Of a stretch of 64,000 nt of DNA, positions 47,361-59,836 are shown piece after piece. A model generated the notes under the pieces. It saw nothing but the letters and a program-made list of their open reading frames with translations, searched no databases and was not told the DNA's origin. The translations under genes were made by a program, and so were the position numbers. Within the stretch, counting starts at the first letter, position 1, and every line of letters begins with the position of its first letter. The stretch is taken from NCBI RefSeq assembly GCF_016808095.1, contig NC_068970.1, positions 23,790,501-23,854,500 of the forward strand, in the 5' to 3' direction. The stretch comes from Vigna angularis (taxonomy: Eukaryota; Streptophyta; Magnoliopsida; Fabales; Fabaceae).

Positions 47361-50300
47361 AGGGTTTTAGTGTGTTTAATATCGAAATCATTAGATATAT
47401 CTAAATTATTTTAAGGTTTTCTTATGTCATATAGGCTAATTCTTTTTCAAAAATATCTTAGTACACTAATGAAGCAATTTGAAACATACCAAACATAAAC
47501 CATCTATTTTATCCAATATAATTTCTTTATAAGAGTCACGTTATAAATGCTCCAATCAACACAATGAAGAAAATAGCTCAACAAAACCATCCAATAATCA
47601 TGACATCAAAGTTCAATTTAATACAAAACCAACCTAAATAATTTAAGTGACAATGCTATACAGTTATAAATAACTACTAGTACAATTTACTAGTGTAATT
47701 TAATTGGACTATGCAACTTACACCATCATGTCATGTCACTATTTTTTAAAATCCTTATAGGTATATTTAAAGAACATAATTAACATTTATATAATTAATT
47801 AAATATAAATATAAATAAACTTAATATGGTTAAAAATATTTAGTAAAAACATCAATTTTAATAAAAGTATTTGCTAAGATTTATATGTAAATTAAATTTT
47901 GTTTAATTTGGGAAGAAACAAAATTGTTTAATTTTTAAAATTAAGACTAAATTGAAACAAAATAAAAATATAAGGACGAAATTGAGACAATAAAAATACA
48001 AGGACTACCTAAGACTAATGCAATGATATGTGACATTATTAGTGTCGATACTATCATTATCATATGGTACAATGTCAGTTTGATACATGACATTTAAAAA
48101 AAATAAAAATAAATATAGTTTGATAGAGGACAAAATAATTTTTTTAAAAAACTATACATATGACACTTTTTTAAAGTTTTATTAGTATATAACTAATGAT
48201 AATTACCTAATTGTTTTAATTTTAAAAAAATAAAGATCAAATTAAAAAAAATAAGTAAAAGAGTTACTTGAAATTTTTTAGCTTAGGAAACTCAAAAATA
48301 TTAAACTTCAAAATATACATTTATTAAATGTGTATTTTAAGTTTTGTTTTAATTAATGACTAAATTATAATTAATTGCTTGGAAAAGTTATCGGTTAGAC
48401 TGGTATGTATGTAACAGTTACTGAGATCACGGGGCTGCTAGGCACACACTTCGATGTATTTCAGAACAAGACAGTGTAAGTTTGTTTAATGCTAATTTCA
48501 TTTTCCAATGCAATCTGTTTGTCTCGGACAATGTGTTTTTGGAAGAGGAAAAAGAGACTTGGTTTAGATTAATACTTTCTATTTATATAGAATGCTTAAC
48601 TAAGTAATACATGAATCGTTAGAATTATGCAAGGCCAGTTTATTTATTTTAGTTTATATGTCAATAAATATGTTTTATAAGTGTAATTTCTCTAAGTCTG
48701 TGTTCATATATATTTGAAGATATATATATCTGAAGATTGAAATACACCATAAAACTCTTAGTGACAAAGTATATTATTTTACCTAAGAATTTTTCAAATA
48801 AATAAATTCATCTTTTGTTATCTTTAGAGTATTTTATTTTTTATTTTTATGATGTATGTGTGAGATTAAGGAGTTACATGTGTCATTTCAATGTTTTAAA
48901 TAAATTTTTATTCAATTATGATGGTTAGAGTATGATCACATTATTAATTTGAATTTTCTTTGTGAAAATATTACCTTCTTTATGATTAAGAGTGCTTACA
49001 AGTTGATGAGATTGTGTTTTGTGCTCACAAGTGAGGTAAGAAAAGTTAGTTATTTAAAAAGTTTAAACGTGAATTGATATGAAATTGAATTTTGAACTAA
49101 GAATTGATCTATTTTGATGAAAGTGATTTGGTGTTGAATTGCAATGATGAGTATGTATGCTTGAGATGTGTAATATGTTTAAGGTTGCATAATAGCTTTA
49201 AAAATGAGTGAGCCTCTTTTAATTGATATTATTTTTTACTTTGAAACCAGAGGTTTTGTTTGTTGATAAGGATTTCTCTAAGAAATAAATATATTCTTTT
49301 ATTCTTCATTAATATTCCAATTTTAAAAAAAATCAAGATTTAAAACCAAAACTATCAGATTTAAAAACTAATTATGAAAAAAACACAATAATTAAATTTT
49401 CTTCTTACATTCATAAAAAAATTACTGTACAAAAACTCATAAAATTAAAAAATAAATATTATATTATGAAAGTAATATTTTACTATCCAATAAAACAAGC
49501 GATATATATATTTTTTTTCTTATAGAATAAAACAATAAGAAATGGAAGTACAAGGGTGAATTTACCTTAAATTTTTTTCTTTAAAAACATAAAAAAATAA
49601 GATATAAAAAATAAAAAAATCCTAATAATTTAATTTTTTATTGGATTTGATAATAAAGATATATTTTATAAAAAAAATAAAAATATACTTAATTTAATTT
49701 TATAAATTTCCATTATAATATACAGAATTATAAGACACGTCCGACTCTCATAATGCTCCACCCTGGTAATGGGCAACGTTGGCGTTGCTCTCGGGTTTAA
49801 GAACTAATTTTCAAAGTCAGAATCTATGAATACCTAATAATAAACATTTCTAGCCTCAATTTTATAGCCTCCACGACCTACGCCAACAAGCGTACACCAA
49901 TCTATACGTTTGGATATTTGAAATGGAGAAAAAAAGAAGTGATTCTGCAACTTCTGATTGATAGGAAATAGAAAATAGAGGAAATCACAATTTTGTAACA
50001 ATGAATAGATAATTTATTAACTTTAAACCAAACATACCCTAAGTCGTTCAACTGACATACAAGGCATCAAAGTCGGTCAAAAAGCTGCATATTTGGATTC
50101 TTTAAACATGTTATCAAAGATTTTAATTCTTACATGCAAAATATTTTGTTAAAGAAAAACCAGATTCAGTTTGGTGATTTCTACTCCTTTACTTTAATAG
50201 AATGTTATAATTTACTAAATTGGATGTTATAATTTGAAGAAATAGAATATAATAATAAGTTTCGATACTTTATATATAACTTTCACTAAATACTATATAT

Positions 50301-51499
50301 ATTGGATTCAGTTTCATTTTACTTAAATTATGTTGACAAACTTTTATATTTAAAATCATTTAATGTTTCATTTATATAAGTCAAAATCAATGTAATATAT
50401 GCTTTTAAAATTTATTAAAATATAAACTATTTGCTAAGTTTTAATAAAGTATAACATAAATAGCTACGATAATGTACAATATTATTTGATATTTGAATTG
50501 ATAAAATTTATCTTTTATATAAAATTATAACCATATAACACTTGATACAATTTATGCTTTAATCACTTTTCGAATAAATATAAATTTACAAAATATTTTA
50601 CTGTTTCGAACCAAACTAGTTGTAGTTATTAAATTCAATTTTTATATACTTTTTTTAGTAGTTTCTTTCTGCCTATGGATAGTGACCATACCACTAATTG
50701 TCCTAGTCAAAACAAGACGTGAGAAGGATGATGAGTTAGTATACTGTTATATAAAATTACAACATTTTTAAAAAATCAAATCAAATCAGAAATAATTAAT
50801 AAAAAAATATAACAATCCAATATGATTAATGTTTTCACGATGAGGTTAACATATTATCATATAGTAAATAACATAATCTATTACGATTAGATAATGTTTA
50901 GAACATAACTAAATATTTTTTAAAATATTTAAAATTAATTTATGTATAAGTTTCTATTCTGAAGTAATAAAAAAGTTAGAGCAAGTCTGTCTTTTTTTTT
51001 TTTAACTTTGTCACAAAGCTGGTGGCTGATTTCGTTAAGAACTTCTTGAATTTGTAGACTTATATCTAATTTTATTGTATCTAATTTTACATTATTAGAC
51101 TATATCTTATTTTATTGTATTTTTTTTAAGAAAAGAGATTGAAAAAAAAAACCTCCTTCTCGTTAGACCAACGTGTTAATCCAGTTACACGAGATGAATG
51201 AAGGTTGAGAAGCACCTGGTCATGACAATTTATCGTGGGTACGAGTGTTGGCTCTTGGGTTCACAACCGATGAAAGTTGACAACCAATGTATTGTTTCTG
51301 TGTCCCTTTCCTCAGAAGAGCGTTGAGAGTCACAAATCACATACAGTGCCCCCAGAAACGAAAATCCAAAAACCACAATCTCCCTCCACGCCCTCTCATA
51401 CCAATTTTCCACTCACCCTCCCAAAAATGCATCTTTCCCAAATCTCCTTAACCATTGCCTATCTCAGCAAGTCACCAATTATGTCTCCCCGTCCACCAT
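47361..51499. other. AT-rich intergenic DNA upstream of the second pectin acetylesterase
   Basis: No gene found. Slightly GC-richer spots at 48400-48480 and 49735-49900 have no frame. From about 51180 composition becomes C-rich (promoter). The 172-codon + frame at 51277-51795 spans the presumed promoter and 5' leader and has no family features, so it is not called. Confidence 0.45.
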
Positions 51500-51507
51500 T
51501 TTATAAG
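51500..51507 (+). promoter_or_regulatory. Candidate TATA box of the second pectin acetylesterase
   Basis: TTTATAAG, followed by a C/T-rich leader from about 51530. Confidence 0.45.
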
Positions 51508-51574
51508 CCACCACCCTCAGCTCAGTTTCACTCACTCACTCACTTCATACCACACCACCTTTCCTCCTTTTCAG

Positions 51575-52336
51575 GTCTTCATTCTCCCCATATTCTTACT
51601 CTTTTTTCCCCTTCTCTTTTCTCTTCATTTCTTTTTGTGGGGTTTGGAAGAAGGTTCAGTTTTTTATTTTTGGGCCGGGGAATGCATAAAGTTATTGAAT
51701 TTAGCTCTATAGTTGTTAACATAGGTAGTGTTGGAATGGGAGAAGAATTTTGTTTCTGGGCTATAATGAATGCAGGTTTATGCTTGGTTTTGTGATGTTA
51801 TGACATATTTAAAACTAGTAATGCATGCCAGTTTCTGGGCCATTGTAGTACGTTATTTAACTTGCATAAACATTGGAGGTTTCATTTTCTGGGCTAATTT
51901 ATCGAAACACTTTTATCTTTCTGGTATTAAACAGACGAAAGAGTGCTTAAGTCTATTTTTGTGGAATGGACTTGAAATATTTCATCTACCTTTTCCAACA
52001 AGAAAACAAGTTCTTTATCTTCTTGCCCATAATTTTCATTCTACGATCTCAGTTTCCTTCGTCCTTTTTCTTTCTTTCTTTTGGTATATTTTGTCTTTCT
52101 TTTTGTGTCTGCATAACGGTCAGTACACGTTTTGAAATGGACATTCGTTCCTCTCTCTTAAAGGTTCTGCACAGTAGTTAATGAAATATATATCACTATC
52201 TTCTGCCAGGATGTTTCAGCGAAGTTCTTATTATTCTTTTTGGCCAGCAAAATTTTTTGGCCTTATGTGAATTATTTATATACCATATTGATTCCTTTAC
52301 ATAGGCATCTCCGTGAACCTTGTTTTCTATGCACAG
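51575..52336 (+). other. Putative 5' UTR intron of the second pectin acetylesterase
   Basis: Candidate donor TTCAG|GTCTTC at 51575 and acceptor ATGCACAG at 52336, 33 bases before the start codon. T-rich interior, similar position and size to the 5' UTR intron of copy 1. The donor is weak, and other donors such as one near 51650 are possible. Confidence 0.35.
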
Positions 52337-52369
52337 GTTTACCTTTTTCTTTTGGTTGGATTTTGCTGA

Positions 52370-55300
52370 ATGGAGAGTGGAAGAATGATCCACTGGTTAA
52401 ATCTTGTAGCCTGTGTACTGCTACTGCTTAAGGCAGAAGGATCTTTGGTTCCATTGACTTTGGTCGAAAATGCACTGTCGAAAGGAGCTGGTGAGGAATT
52501 TTATTTGTCATCTTATGAAACTTTAATACTCCAGTGTCACAATTTTTAGCAATATTTATATAATAGTTGAGAATTGAAGATTAACATGTGGTGCAGTTTG
52601 TTTGGATGGAAGTCCCCCAGCTTACCACTTTGATAAGGGAGCTGGAGAAGGGGTTAACAACTGGATTGTCCACATGGAGGTATGTCCCTTTCAGCAACCT
52701 GGCACCAAAATTTTTGTTTTACTAACTCATGGAAAAATTCCTTAGTCGTTTTTAGTATTTCTTATATGTGTATTATGTGTAGGAGTACAACACAAATATT
52801 TCATCTCTTGTGTAAATCTTAAATGCCATATTTGTTAGTTGTTTTTTTCTTGGTTTTGGACAAACCATGGAAATTTTCCTTTCATGATAATGATGTTCAT
52901 CACCACAAATTATTTTAGGGAGGAGGATGGTGCAAAGATGCCGACGATTGCCTTGGCCGTAAGGACACTCGCTTAGGTTCATCTAACCAAATGGTTGAGG
53001 ATCTTTACTTTTCTGGAATTTTAGGCAACGAGCGAGAGTATAATCCTGGTATTGTTGTCCACTAATTTGTGTATATTGCTTCTTCATACTAGTTATGAAC
53101 TAATTATTTCGCTAAGCTTTTTCATGTATGCTATAAATTTCAGATTTCTACAACTGGAATAGAGTCAAGATTAGGTACTGTGATGGGTCATCGTTCACTG
53201 GTGATGTGGAAGAAGTTGATCCAGTAAGTTTTGTAGAATTCAAAGGAATGTGGAATTAAATTCAGAGTAAACTGTTAGGAGGGTTGGTAAATTTTATTTC
53301 TTCCAATTTTCTTTCTGATGAGATTTGTGTAATTTGATCTACATATCAGACAAACAAATTGTACTTCAGAGGAGCAAGGATTTTTTCAGCTGTAATGGAT
53401 GATTTATTAGCAAAAGGAATGGACAAGGCTGAAAATGTACGAGACATTGATGATTTGGCACTTTTTTTCTTCCTCCTGAATGTTTTTTCTTTCACTAATT
53501 GAAACTTGAACCTGCAGGCTATTCTCTCCGGCTGTTCAGCTGGAGGATTGACTACCATATTACACTGTGACAATTTTAAATCTCTGTTACCTTCTGGAGC
53601 TAATGTAAAATGTGTTCCAGATGCTGGTTTTTTTATCAATGTGTATGATCCTCTAATTTTCTTTTACTTGGTTCTTCCTTACTTTTTATAGTTCCTTAGA
53701 TCATTAAATGATTTAATGTATTCTACAACAGAGAGGACATCTCAGGAACACGTTTCATTGAAGACTATTACAGTAAAGTTGTGTCGACACATGTAAGTGC
53801 CTTTTCTCTTTTAATTATATGAGGAAATAACTTACTTACATATGCAGTGTCTAACACCAAGACTGCTACTGAAGTTTTCCCACTTTTCATTTGAAAGTTA
53901 CTTTCTAATGGCTAAAGTTTTCTTAAGCAGAGACTGAGCGGTTTTTATGTATTATTTTAGGGCTCGACAAAGAATTTGCCCTCATCTTGCACTTCAAAAC
54001 TCAGCCCAGGACTGGTAAGTTTGTGACATGTAGTTTTCCTTTTAGGTAGGCAACTTCTTTGGTGTTACTAATGCTTCTGAATGTCATGTAGTGCTTTTTC
54101 CCAGAATATGTGCTATCACATATCAGTACCCCAATCTTCATTGTAAATTCAGCCTATGACTCATGGCAGGTTAGATTACTCTCATGCTCAAGAAGTTTCA
54201 GTTTGTTTTCAGATTGTTCTTTTAGAATATATTGTCCATACAAGAAACTTCTTAAGCCTTGTTCTATTCTTTCATCAATTGACGGATATATAACAAGATG
54301 GTAAAGAAATTATCTCAGTATGAGTTAGCTTTTCACAAATTTCTCATTTAAGGATATTTTTTTTTCAGAACTAGAGGATCATAGACTCTATATATGAATC
54401 CATAATTCTAAGTGCAGGATTTTTACAGTTTCTTATTTAACTAAGGATGAATTGCTTCAAGCAAAGTAAATTAGTTTAGATCAGAAATTGAGCCAAAATA
54501 ACTCAGCATAATCTCTTCATATGAATCTTCTGTTTTCAAAAGAGAACACCGAAATCTAAGTGGATGAAAGTATAATCATATTTTCCAACTGAAAATAAGC
54601 TTACTAACTCGTGTCAAAGGTTTTCTCATTGGATGTTTTAACCACTTATTGCTCTTTAAAAGTGGAGATATCCTTCTAGTCTTTTTCTTTTTCTGATCCT
54701 CAAGATATTGCTTTGATTCAGATTCGGAACATCTTGGCACCTGGCGCTGCTGATCCAAGTGACAGTTGGCATAGCTGCAAGCTTGATTTAAGCAAATGCT
54801 CACATGATCAACTAAGTATAGTGCAAGGTGAACAGATTCTGTTCTTAACAACTTCTGTGTAATAAAAAATGTAACACATGAAAGAATTTCACTGTGTTCT
54901 AATCAATCCTTGAAAACATTCTAAAATTTGTCATGCCTTTATTATCACCACTTGATGTATGTACTTTGTTCAAAATGAAGAACATTGATATGAAAAAAAA
55001 AAAACTAAAAACATTTAGAATGGTAATTCTCGTTTACATTCTTCTGCCATTTGAGTGAAAGTAAAATCTTGTGATTTTCAGGCTTCAAGAAGGAATTCGA
55101 GAAGGCAGTGAGTGTGGTTGGAGACTCTTCATCTAGAGGAATGTTTATAGACTCTTGCTTTGATCACTGTCAAACAGAATCACAGGAAACATGGTTTAAA
55201 AGTGACTCACCACATCTTGCCAATACAGTAAGATGCTGCATTATTTTCTTCCATTTGTCGAATATAAGCATTTTTGTGTGTTGTTATTATGATTACTTGC

Positions 55301-55476
55301 TTCTTTATGCAGTTGAAAAACTAACTTGTATGCATGACATTGTGCAGACAATTGCAAAAGCAGTAGGGGACTGGTTTTATGGTCGAGGTTCTTTCGATCA
55401 AATAGATTGCAACTATCCTTGCAACCCCACTTGTCAGAACCTTGTTTCTGATCTAAAAGACCACCCTGGAATATAG
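52370..55476 (+). CDS. Pectin acetylesterase (copy 2)
   Basis: Twelve GT-AG exons: 52370-52490, 52597-52679, 52919-53048, 53144-53223, 53350-53436, 53518-53642, 53732-53792, 53961-54014, 54092-54169, 54722-54827, 55082-55227, 55348-55476. The joined frame is 1200 nt, 399 residues, and every exon has the same length as in copy 1. A secretion signal ([17 protein letters not shown]) predicts an apoplastic CE13 esterase acting on acetylated pectin. Oxyanion GGGWC lies at 69-73; the triad is Ser174 in SGCSAGG, Asp270 in NSAYDSWQ and His337 in CFDHCQ. Gly309 of the QGF motif is kept, unlike copy 1. Paired cysteines are conserved (for example NYPCNPTC near the C-terminus). Tandem paralogue of the gene at 33634, same strand, about 15 kb downstream. 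Confidence 0.95.
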
Positions 55477-56250
55477 ATTTCTTCCATCATTCCTATACAC
55501 AATTATTAGTTAAATGGTTATTGTATGAGAGTTTAAGGTTTCCAAGTTTCATAGTTTGCAAAATAAGAAAAGGCCACCATTACCCTGAGATTGTGCACTG
55601 GGTGCCCTCAATCTTTAATGTTGTAATTTCTGTAATCTTAATCAAATGGCACATTCTGTGCTTTTACTTGTGTCTACTTTACTGGTGTTGTAGCAACTCA
55701 AGAGAAAAGTATTGAGCGAATAAGATAACAATACTTAGTGAGAAAATTTTATCATGATTGAATTTAACATCTTTGTCAAATGCTGTTACATATTAAATCT
55801 GTACTTCCTTTATCAATGTTATTATAATCAATAAAATAGAAAAAGTTAAATAAAATATAGTAGAAAAATAGAAACTAATCATTTAACTTTAAACCATTGT
55901 ATAGGAAAATTCCTTACAACAAAATCTCACAAACTATAATTTGTCTTGAGTAAAATATTATTGTTCTTATTGCAATGTTCTACAAGATTCAAACAAATCA
56001 ATATGTTAGAGAGGTCCAGAAATGGATTTTTCTTTTCCAACTAAAGGAGCTTTTGATTTATAGCAAGCATCACAAAGAAAAAGTACAAAAACAAGATTTG
56101 AAAATACCTCTTATACAAGGTTATACCGTTTTATTTTTTATATAATTATACTTTGCTTATGCTCTTCTATTGTGACTTTTATTAAATCCAAAAGTTCGAC
56201 TACATTCCTAGGCCCGTTGATCCTATTTTCTTTTTCCAATTATTTCTATA

Positions 56251-56323
<73 letters not shown>

Positions 56324-56551
56324 TTTAAGATGAGACGTTTGCTATTATAATAAACAACTAATAATGATTGGTAGTTTGTCATGGCATTAAACAAAGTTAA
56401 TAAATATTAAATAGTCTTATTGAGTATTATCAATTACTAATTTTAGGTAATGCTACTAATATCGTAATTAATCACTATTATTTTAATGAAGTCATTATTT
56501 TTAAAGAAACTATGAATTTGATAATTATGATATATAAGAGATAAGGTTATG
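55477..56551. other. 3' UTR and intergenic DNA
   Basis: The first few hundred bases are probably the 3' UTR of the second pectin acetylesterase, then AT-rich DNA with an (AT)n microsatellite at 56253. Nothing else supported. Confidence 0.45.
56253..56317. repeat. (AT)n microsatellite
   Basis: About 32 AT units. Confidence 0.95.
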
Positions 56552-56961
56552 GGTTAGAGATTTCACATCCATGAGTTTACAATATATAAGTGTGTACAAA
56601 CTTCACTTTGTAAGTGAATTTAATGGAATTAAATTAGGTTTAAAGTCTACTTTTTAACATGGTCGATTTAGTGAGATTGAAATAGGTTTAAAGTCTACTT
56701 CTTAACATAGTATATCAGAACAAGTTAAAATTTATTCTAGCGATATTTGTTATTTGTTGGACTTATTATTCCACTCATTGTCGGACCACCTATTAGTGTC
56801 TAGTTTAATGCTCGAAGTGTATATGCCTTGCCGTAAGATAGTGTGTTGGAGGTTTCATATCAACTAGACATAATATGAGTTTACAATAAATGACTGCAAA
56901 TATCAATTTATAAGTTGATTTTATGATGTTGAGTTAGATTTAAAATATATTTCTTAATATG
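56552..56961 (+). mobile_element. TRIM-type miniature LTR retrotransposon
   Basis: Two related terminal copies flank a short interior. The left LTR (about 56552-56709) begins GGTTAGAGATTTCACATC and the right LTR (about 56844-56961) begins TGTTGGAGGTTTCATATC. Both continue with ATGAGTTTACAATA, TATAAGTTG/TGTAAGTG, GGTTTAAAGTCTACTTCTTA or its variant TTTAAAATATATTTCTTA, and ATATG/ACATAG. After the left LTR, TATATCAGAAC is a degenerate tRNA-Met primer site. The interior, about 56720-56843, has no coding capacity (TTCTAGCGATATTTGTTATT, TTGTCGGACCACC). It resembles a legume TRIM family I know from memory. The left LTR has an extra internal repeat of the GTTTAAAGTCTACTT segment. Confidence 0.7.
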
Positions 56962-57225
56962 AATATAATTTTTTTGTTAAATCATTACCTTGCCCTAGAT
57001 GAGAAAACATTGAAAGTATTAAGATAATAAAATTTCAAGCATCTAAGATAAAAGAGATTTGGTTTAATCAAAGTGAAAAAATATGTGTTTAATGAGATAG
57101 GAAATTTTGATTTTCTTTTCCTAATGAAGTTTTATATTAATATTTTATTAGGTATGGGTTATAAGTTAGAATAGGTCTTTTTAATTTTTAAATTCATTCT
57201 AGAAAACTATTTTATAAATTAAAAA
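56962..57225. other. AT-rich intergenic DNA
   Basis: Nothing recognisable. Confidence 0.5.
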
Positions 57226-57297
57226 ATATGACTTTCACACGTAATAAAATAATAAAGATATTAACTTTGATTTATGAGAGATCCAATAAATAAATAT
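57226..57297 (-). repeat. Direct repeat beside the antisense gag remnant, copy A
   Basis: On the + strand AATAAAGATATTAACTTTGA and GAGATCCAATAAATAAATAT are shared, with changes, with 59041-59106. May be the edge of an old LTR. Confidence 0.5.
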
Positions 57298-58140
57298 AGG
57301 TTCTTTAATCTCCTTGTACCCACCAAGTGTACCAGATCCAATTATACAAGTATGCTTAAACAATTTGAAACAATCATTCCTAAACTTAGAAGAGCATCCA
57401 ACAACACCAAGCTTAGACAAATAAACTAAATTTCTAGTGATACAAGTTCATAAGAAGTACCACCATCAAGTCTAAGTGAAATATAGTGTCAAGGATCAAA
57501 TGATAAGTCCTAATAGCTTCACTCTATTCTCCATGAAGACGAACTTCTCATTTGGTTTATGGCTCGGGTTGAAAGGAATCCCTTTCTTTTTTAATCAAGC
57601 TTTACACTTATGATAGTCCTTCTGAAAATGTCCAGACTTGTTGCAGAAATGACATTTGTCATTTTTCTTTAAAATTTTAGTAGAGGACTCAACGATCTTT
57701 AATGGTCATTTACAATTTTCATGTTGTTATTATCAACTTTCTTTCAAGCTCATTGATTTTTCACATAATGAAATGATTTTCTAATGTGTTGAGTTCAGTT
57801 TCCTCTTAAACTAACATAATTTGTAATTCATGTATATTTCATTTGTCTTTCATGGTATTATAGTTCATTTGGAACATACCATACTTAGATGAGAATGAGT
57901 TAAAAATGAATTGCACAAGAAATTTCTCATCCATGTCATTTCAAGAAATTTGAGTTTTGTTGTTATGTTTGACATCTTGGTAACATGTCTCTGCATGGTA
58001 TGAGAACATCAAACTTCATGATAGTCAAGATATTTGTCCAATGAGGGACTTGTCAACAACTTTGGGAATAGTCTTCCACAAATTTAATAAATTCTTTCAC
58101 ATTCTCATATTTGAAAAGAATATACTTAATGTTACTAAGT
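57235..58140 (-). pseudogene. Antisense Copia gag / zinc-knuckle remnant
   Basis: No long open frame, but minus-strand pieces in the right order identify a Ty1/Copia gag. Near 57920-57780: MDEKFLVQFIFNSFSSKYG, MNYNTMKDK and EETELNTLENH (UBN2-like gag core). At about 57660-57600: DKCHFCNKSGHFQKDYHK, a CCHC zinc knuckle whose last Cys is Tyr. Near 57360-57320: IGSGTLGGYKE, similar to the region before integrase. Many stops and frame changes separate the pieces, so it is long dead. It runs opposite to the younger Copia element at 59571 and belongs to a different family. Confidence 0.75.
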
Positions 58141-59570
58141 AAATTAATTTGCATAAATAACAAACTAAATCTATTTAACATTTTTCAAATCTTATATAAA
58201 ATAGTGTCACTTACAAAATTATCTACTATCATGTTCATCAATTATAAAAGCAATTGATAAACCTTTGAGTAACAAAAAAATGTTTTATAATAATGAACTT
58301 CAATTAATTCATAATTCTATGGATAATTGAAATAAAATCATCATTAATTTGAAATCAAATATCTTTAAAATGTTAGGCATTTTACTAACAAAATTTATCA
58401 TACTTAATTTCAAATAGTTTTGTATTGCTATTAACTATACATAACATTCTCTTAATTTTAATTTAATAATAATAATTAAACATTAATTTCATTTCAATTG
58501 AAATCTACAAATACCGGAAGAGGCATTCTCGCCTTGCCAATTTCAGCAGCAGCATATCTTATTCAGCACCACACATGCGCAATGGTGAAATTGCCTTTTA
58601 TTGCTGTAATAACATTAATTGGGTATCCCTACACCTATATTAATTATAATTTTCAGCAACTAAAACAAAGGCTTTAAAATTGATGCCAGTGGAGAGCATA
58701 ATCCAATTATTTCACGGAACAGGTATTTTATTTTCCCATCAAGTCATTCAATTTGAATTTGCAATTCAAACCTTGCAATTAAGGCATTTAGTTTTGATAA
58801 CCAATTTTGAATTCGCATAATAGGAAATTCCAATTGCACTTATTCACGCCGTAATAATGATTTACGCATGCACTTTTCAATTAAATTGGATTTCAAGATT
58901 TGAAGACACGATCACTGCAGTGGCTATACTAACTGGAAAAAGCAGAAAGAGGAGAATTATAAATTTAACAGCTTTCTAATACTACATATAATTTATTACT
59001 TTCCTAATTCATTATGGGAACCTTAAGATCTTAAAACCATATGATTTTCAAACAAAATAAAGTAATAAAGATACTAATCTTAATTCATGAGATCCAATAA
59101 AAATATGTTTTTCAATTTTCTTTCTCAATTTATTTCTTGGTCATTCTATTCTTCTCTCACTGTTTGTTAAAATTTTTATATGTAAAACGTAAAAAATGGT
59201 ATTTTAGAAGAGAAAGTGGTTTAAAAATATAAGATTCGATTATTTTGATATTAAAGAGTTTTAATATAAATAGTTTCATTATGAACGATTTTTTTAATTT
59301 TAAAACATAAAATCTCTCTAGAAATCACTTTTCTAGAGTTTTTTGATTTTTTTCTACGAGTTTTCGTCTTTTGTTCGTCTGATTGAAGAATCGAGACCTA
59401 ATGATTGATCATTATGGTGAACTCTTCAATTTGGATCGATTAGTTTTTCACATAGAGTAAATTCATTTTCTACTCCTCTTTTTGGTCTGTTTTGTCATGA
59501 GTTTATTGTGGATGCATGTCACATTTGAGTCTTCTATAAGGTTGTCTACTAATCAGTGGTTATAATTTAT
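58141..59570. other. Intergenic DNA between two Copia elements
   Basis: AT-rich; a less AT-rich part at 58510-58930 has no frame. Contains copy B of the direct repeat at 59041-59106. It may hold the decayed 5' part of the antisense Copia element. Confidence 0.4.
59041..59106 (-). repeat. Direct repeat beside the antisense gag remnant, copy B
   Basis: Matches 57226-57297 at roughly 80 percent by eye (AATAAAGATACTAATCTTAA, GAGATCCAATAAAAATAT). Confidence 0.5.
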
Positions 59571-59740
59571 TGGAAAAGTCAAGTCAAACAACTTTTAATA
59601 GCTTGCTGGTTTTCTGTTTAGACAGTTTTCGTTTTCTGATATACTATTATCACATACACGTTGTATATAAACATTGCATTACACTTCAGTTCAATAACAG
59701 ACTCTCTATTCTTCACTTTTCTCTTCCAAATTCTCCAACA
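59571..59740 (+). repeat. 5' LTR of the Copia element, 170 bp
   Basis: Starts TGGAAAAGTCAAGTC and ends TTCTCCAACA (TG...CA). Contains a TATATAAA box (GTTGTATATAAACATTGC) expected to start genomic transcription. Similarity to the 3' copy extends four bases further left (TTAT), so the edge may be 59567. Confidence 0.85.
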
Positions 59741-59744
59741 GAAT

Positions 59745-59756
59745 TGGTATCAGAGC
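59745..59756 (+). other. Primer-binding site of the Copia element
   Basis: TGGTATCAGAGC, the standard complement of the plant initiator tRNA-Met 3' end, four bases after the LTR. Confidence 0.9.
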
Positions 59757-59836
59757 GCAGGTTACGAAGAAACCTGAGGCGTACTTCAAGAAGACCAAGA
59801 ACACAATGCGGTTGTTTGGATCTTGAAGCAAGAAGA

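Noticed and set aside
51277..51795. 172-codon plus frame upstream of pectin acetylesterase 2
   Set aside because: It runs through the presumed promoter, TATA box and 5' leader, is rich in Ser, Pro, His and Phe, and has no recognised domain.
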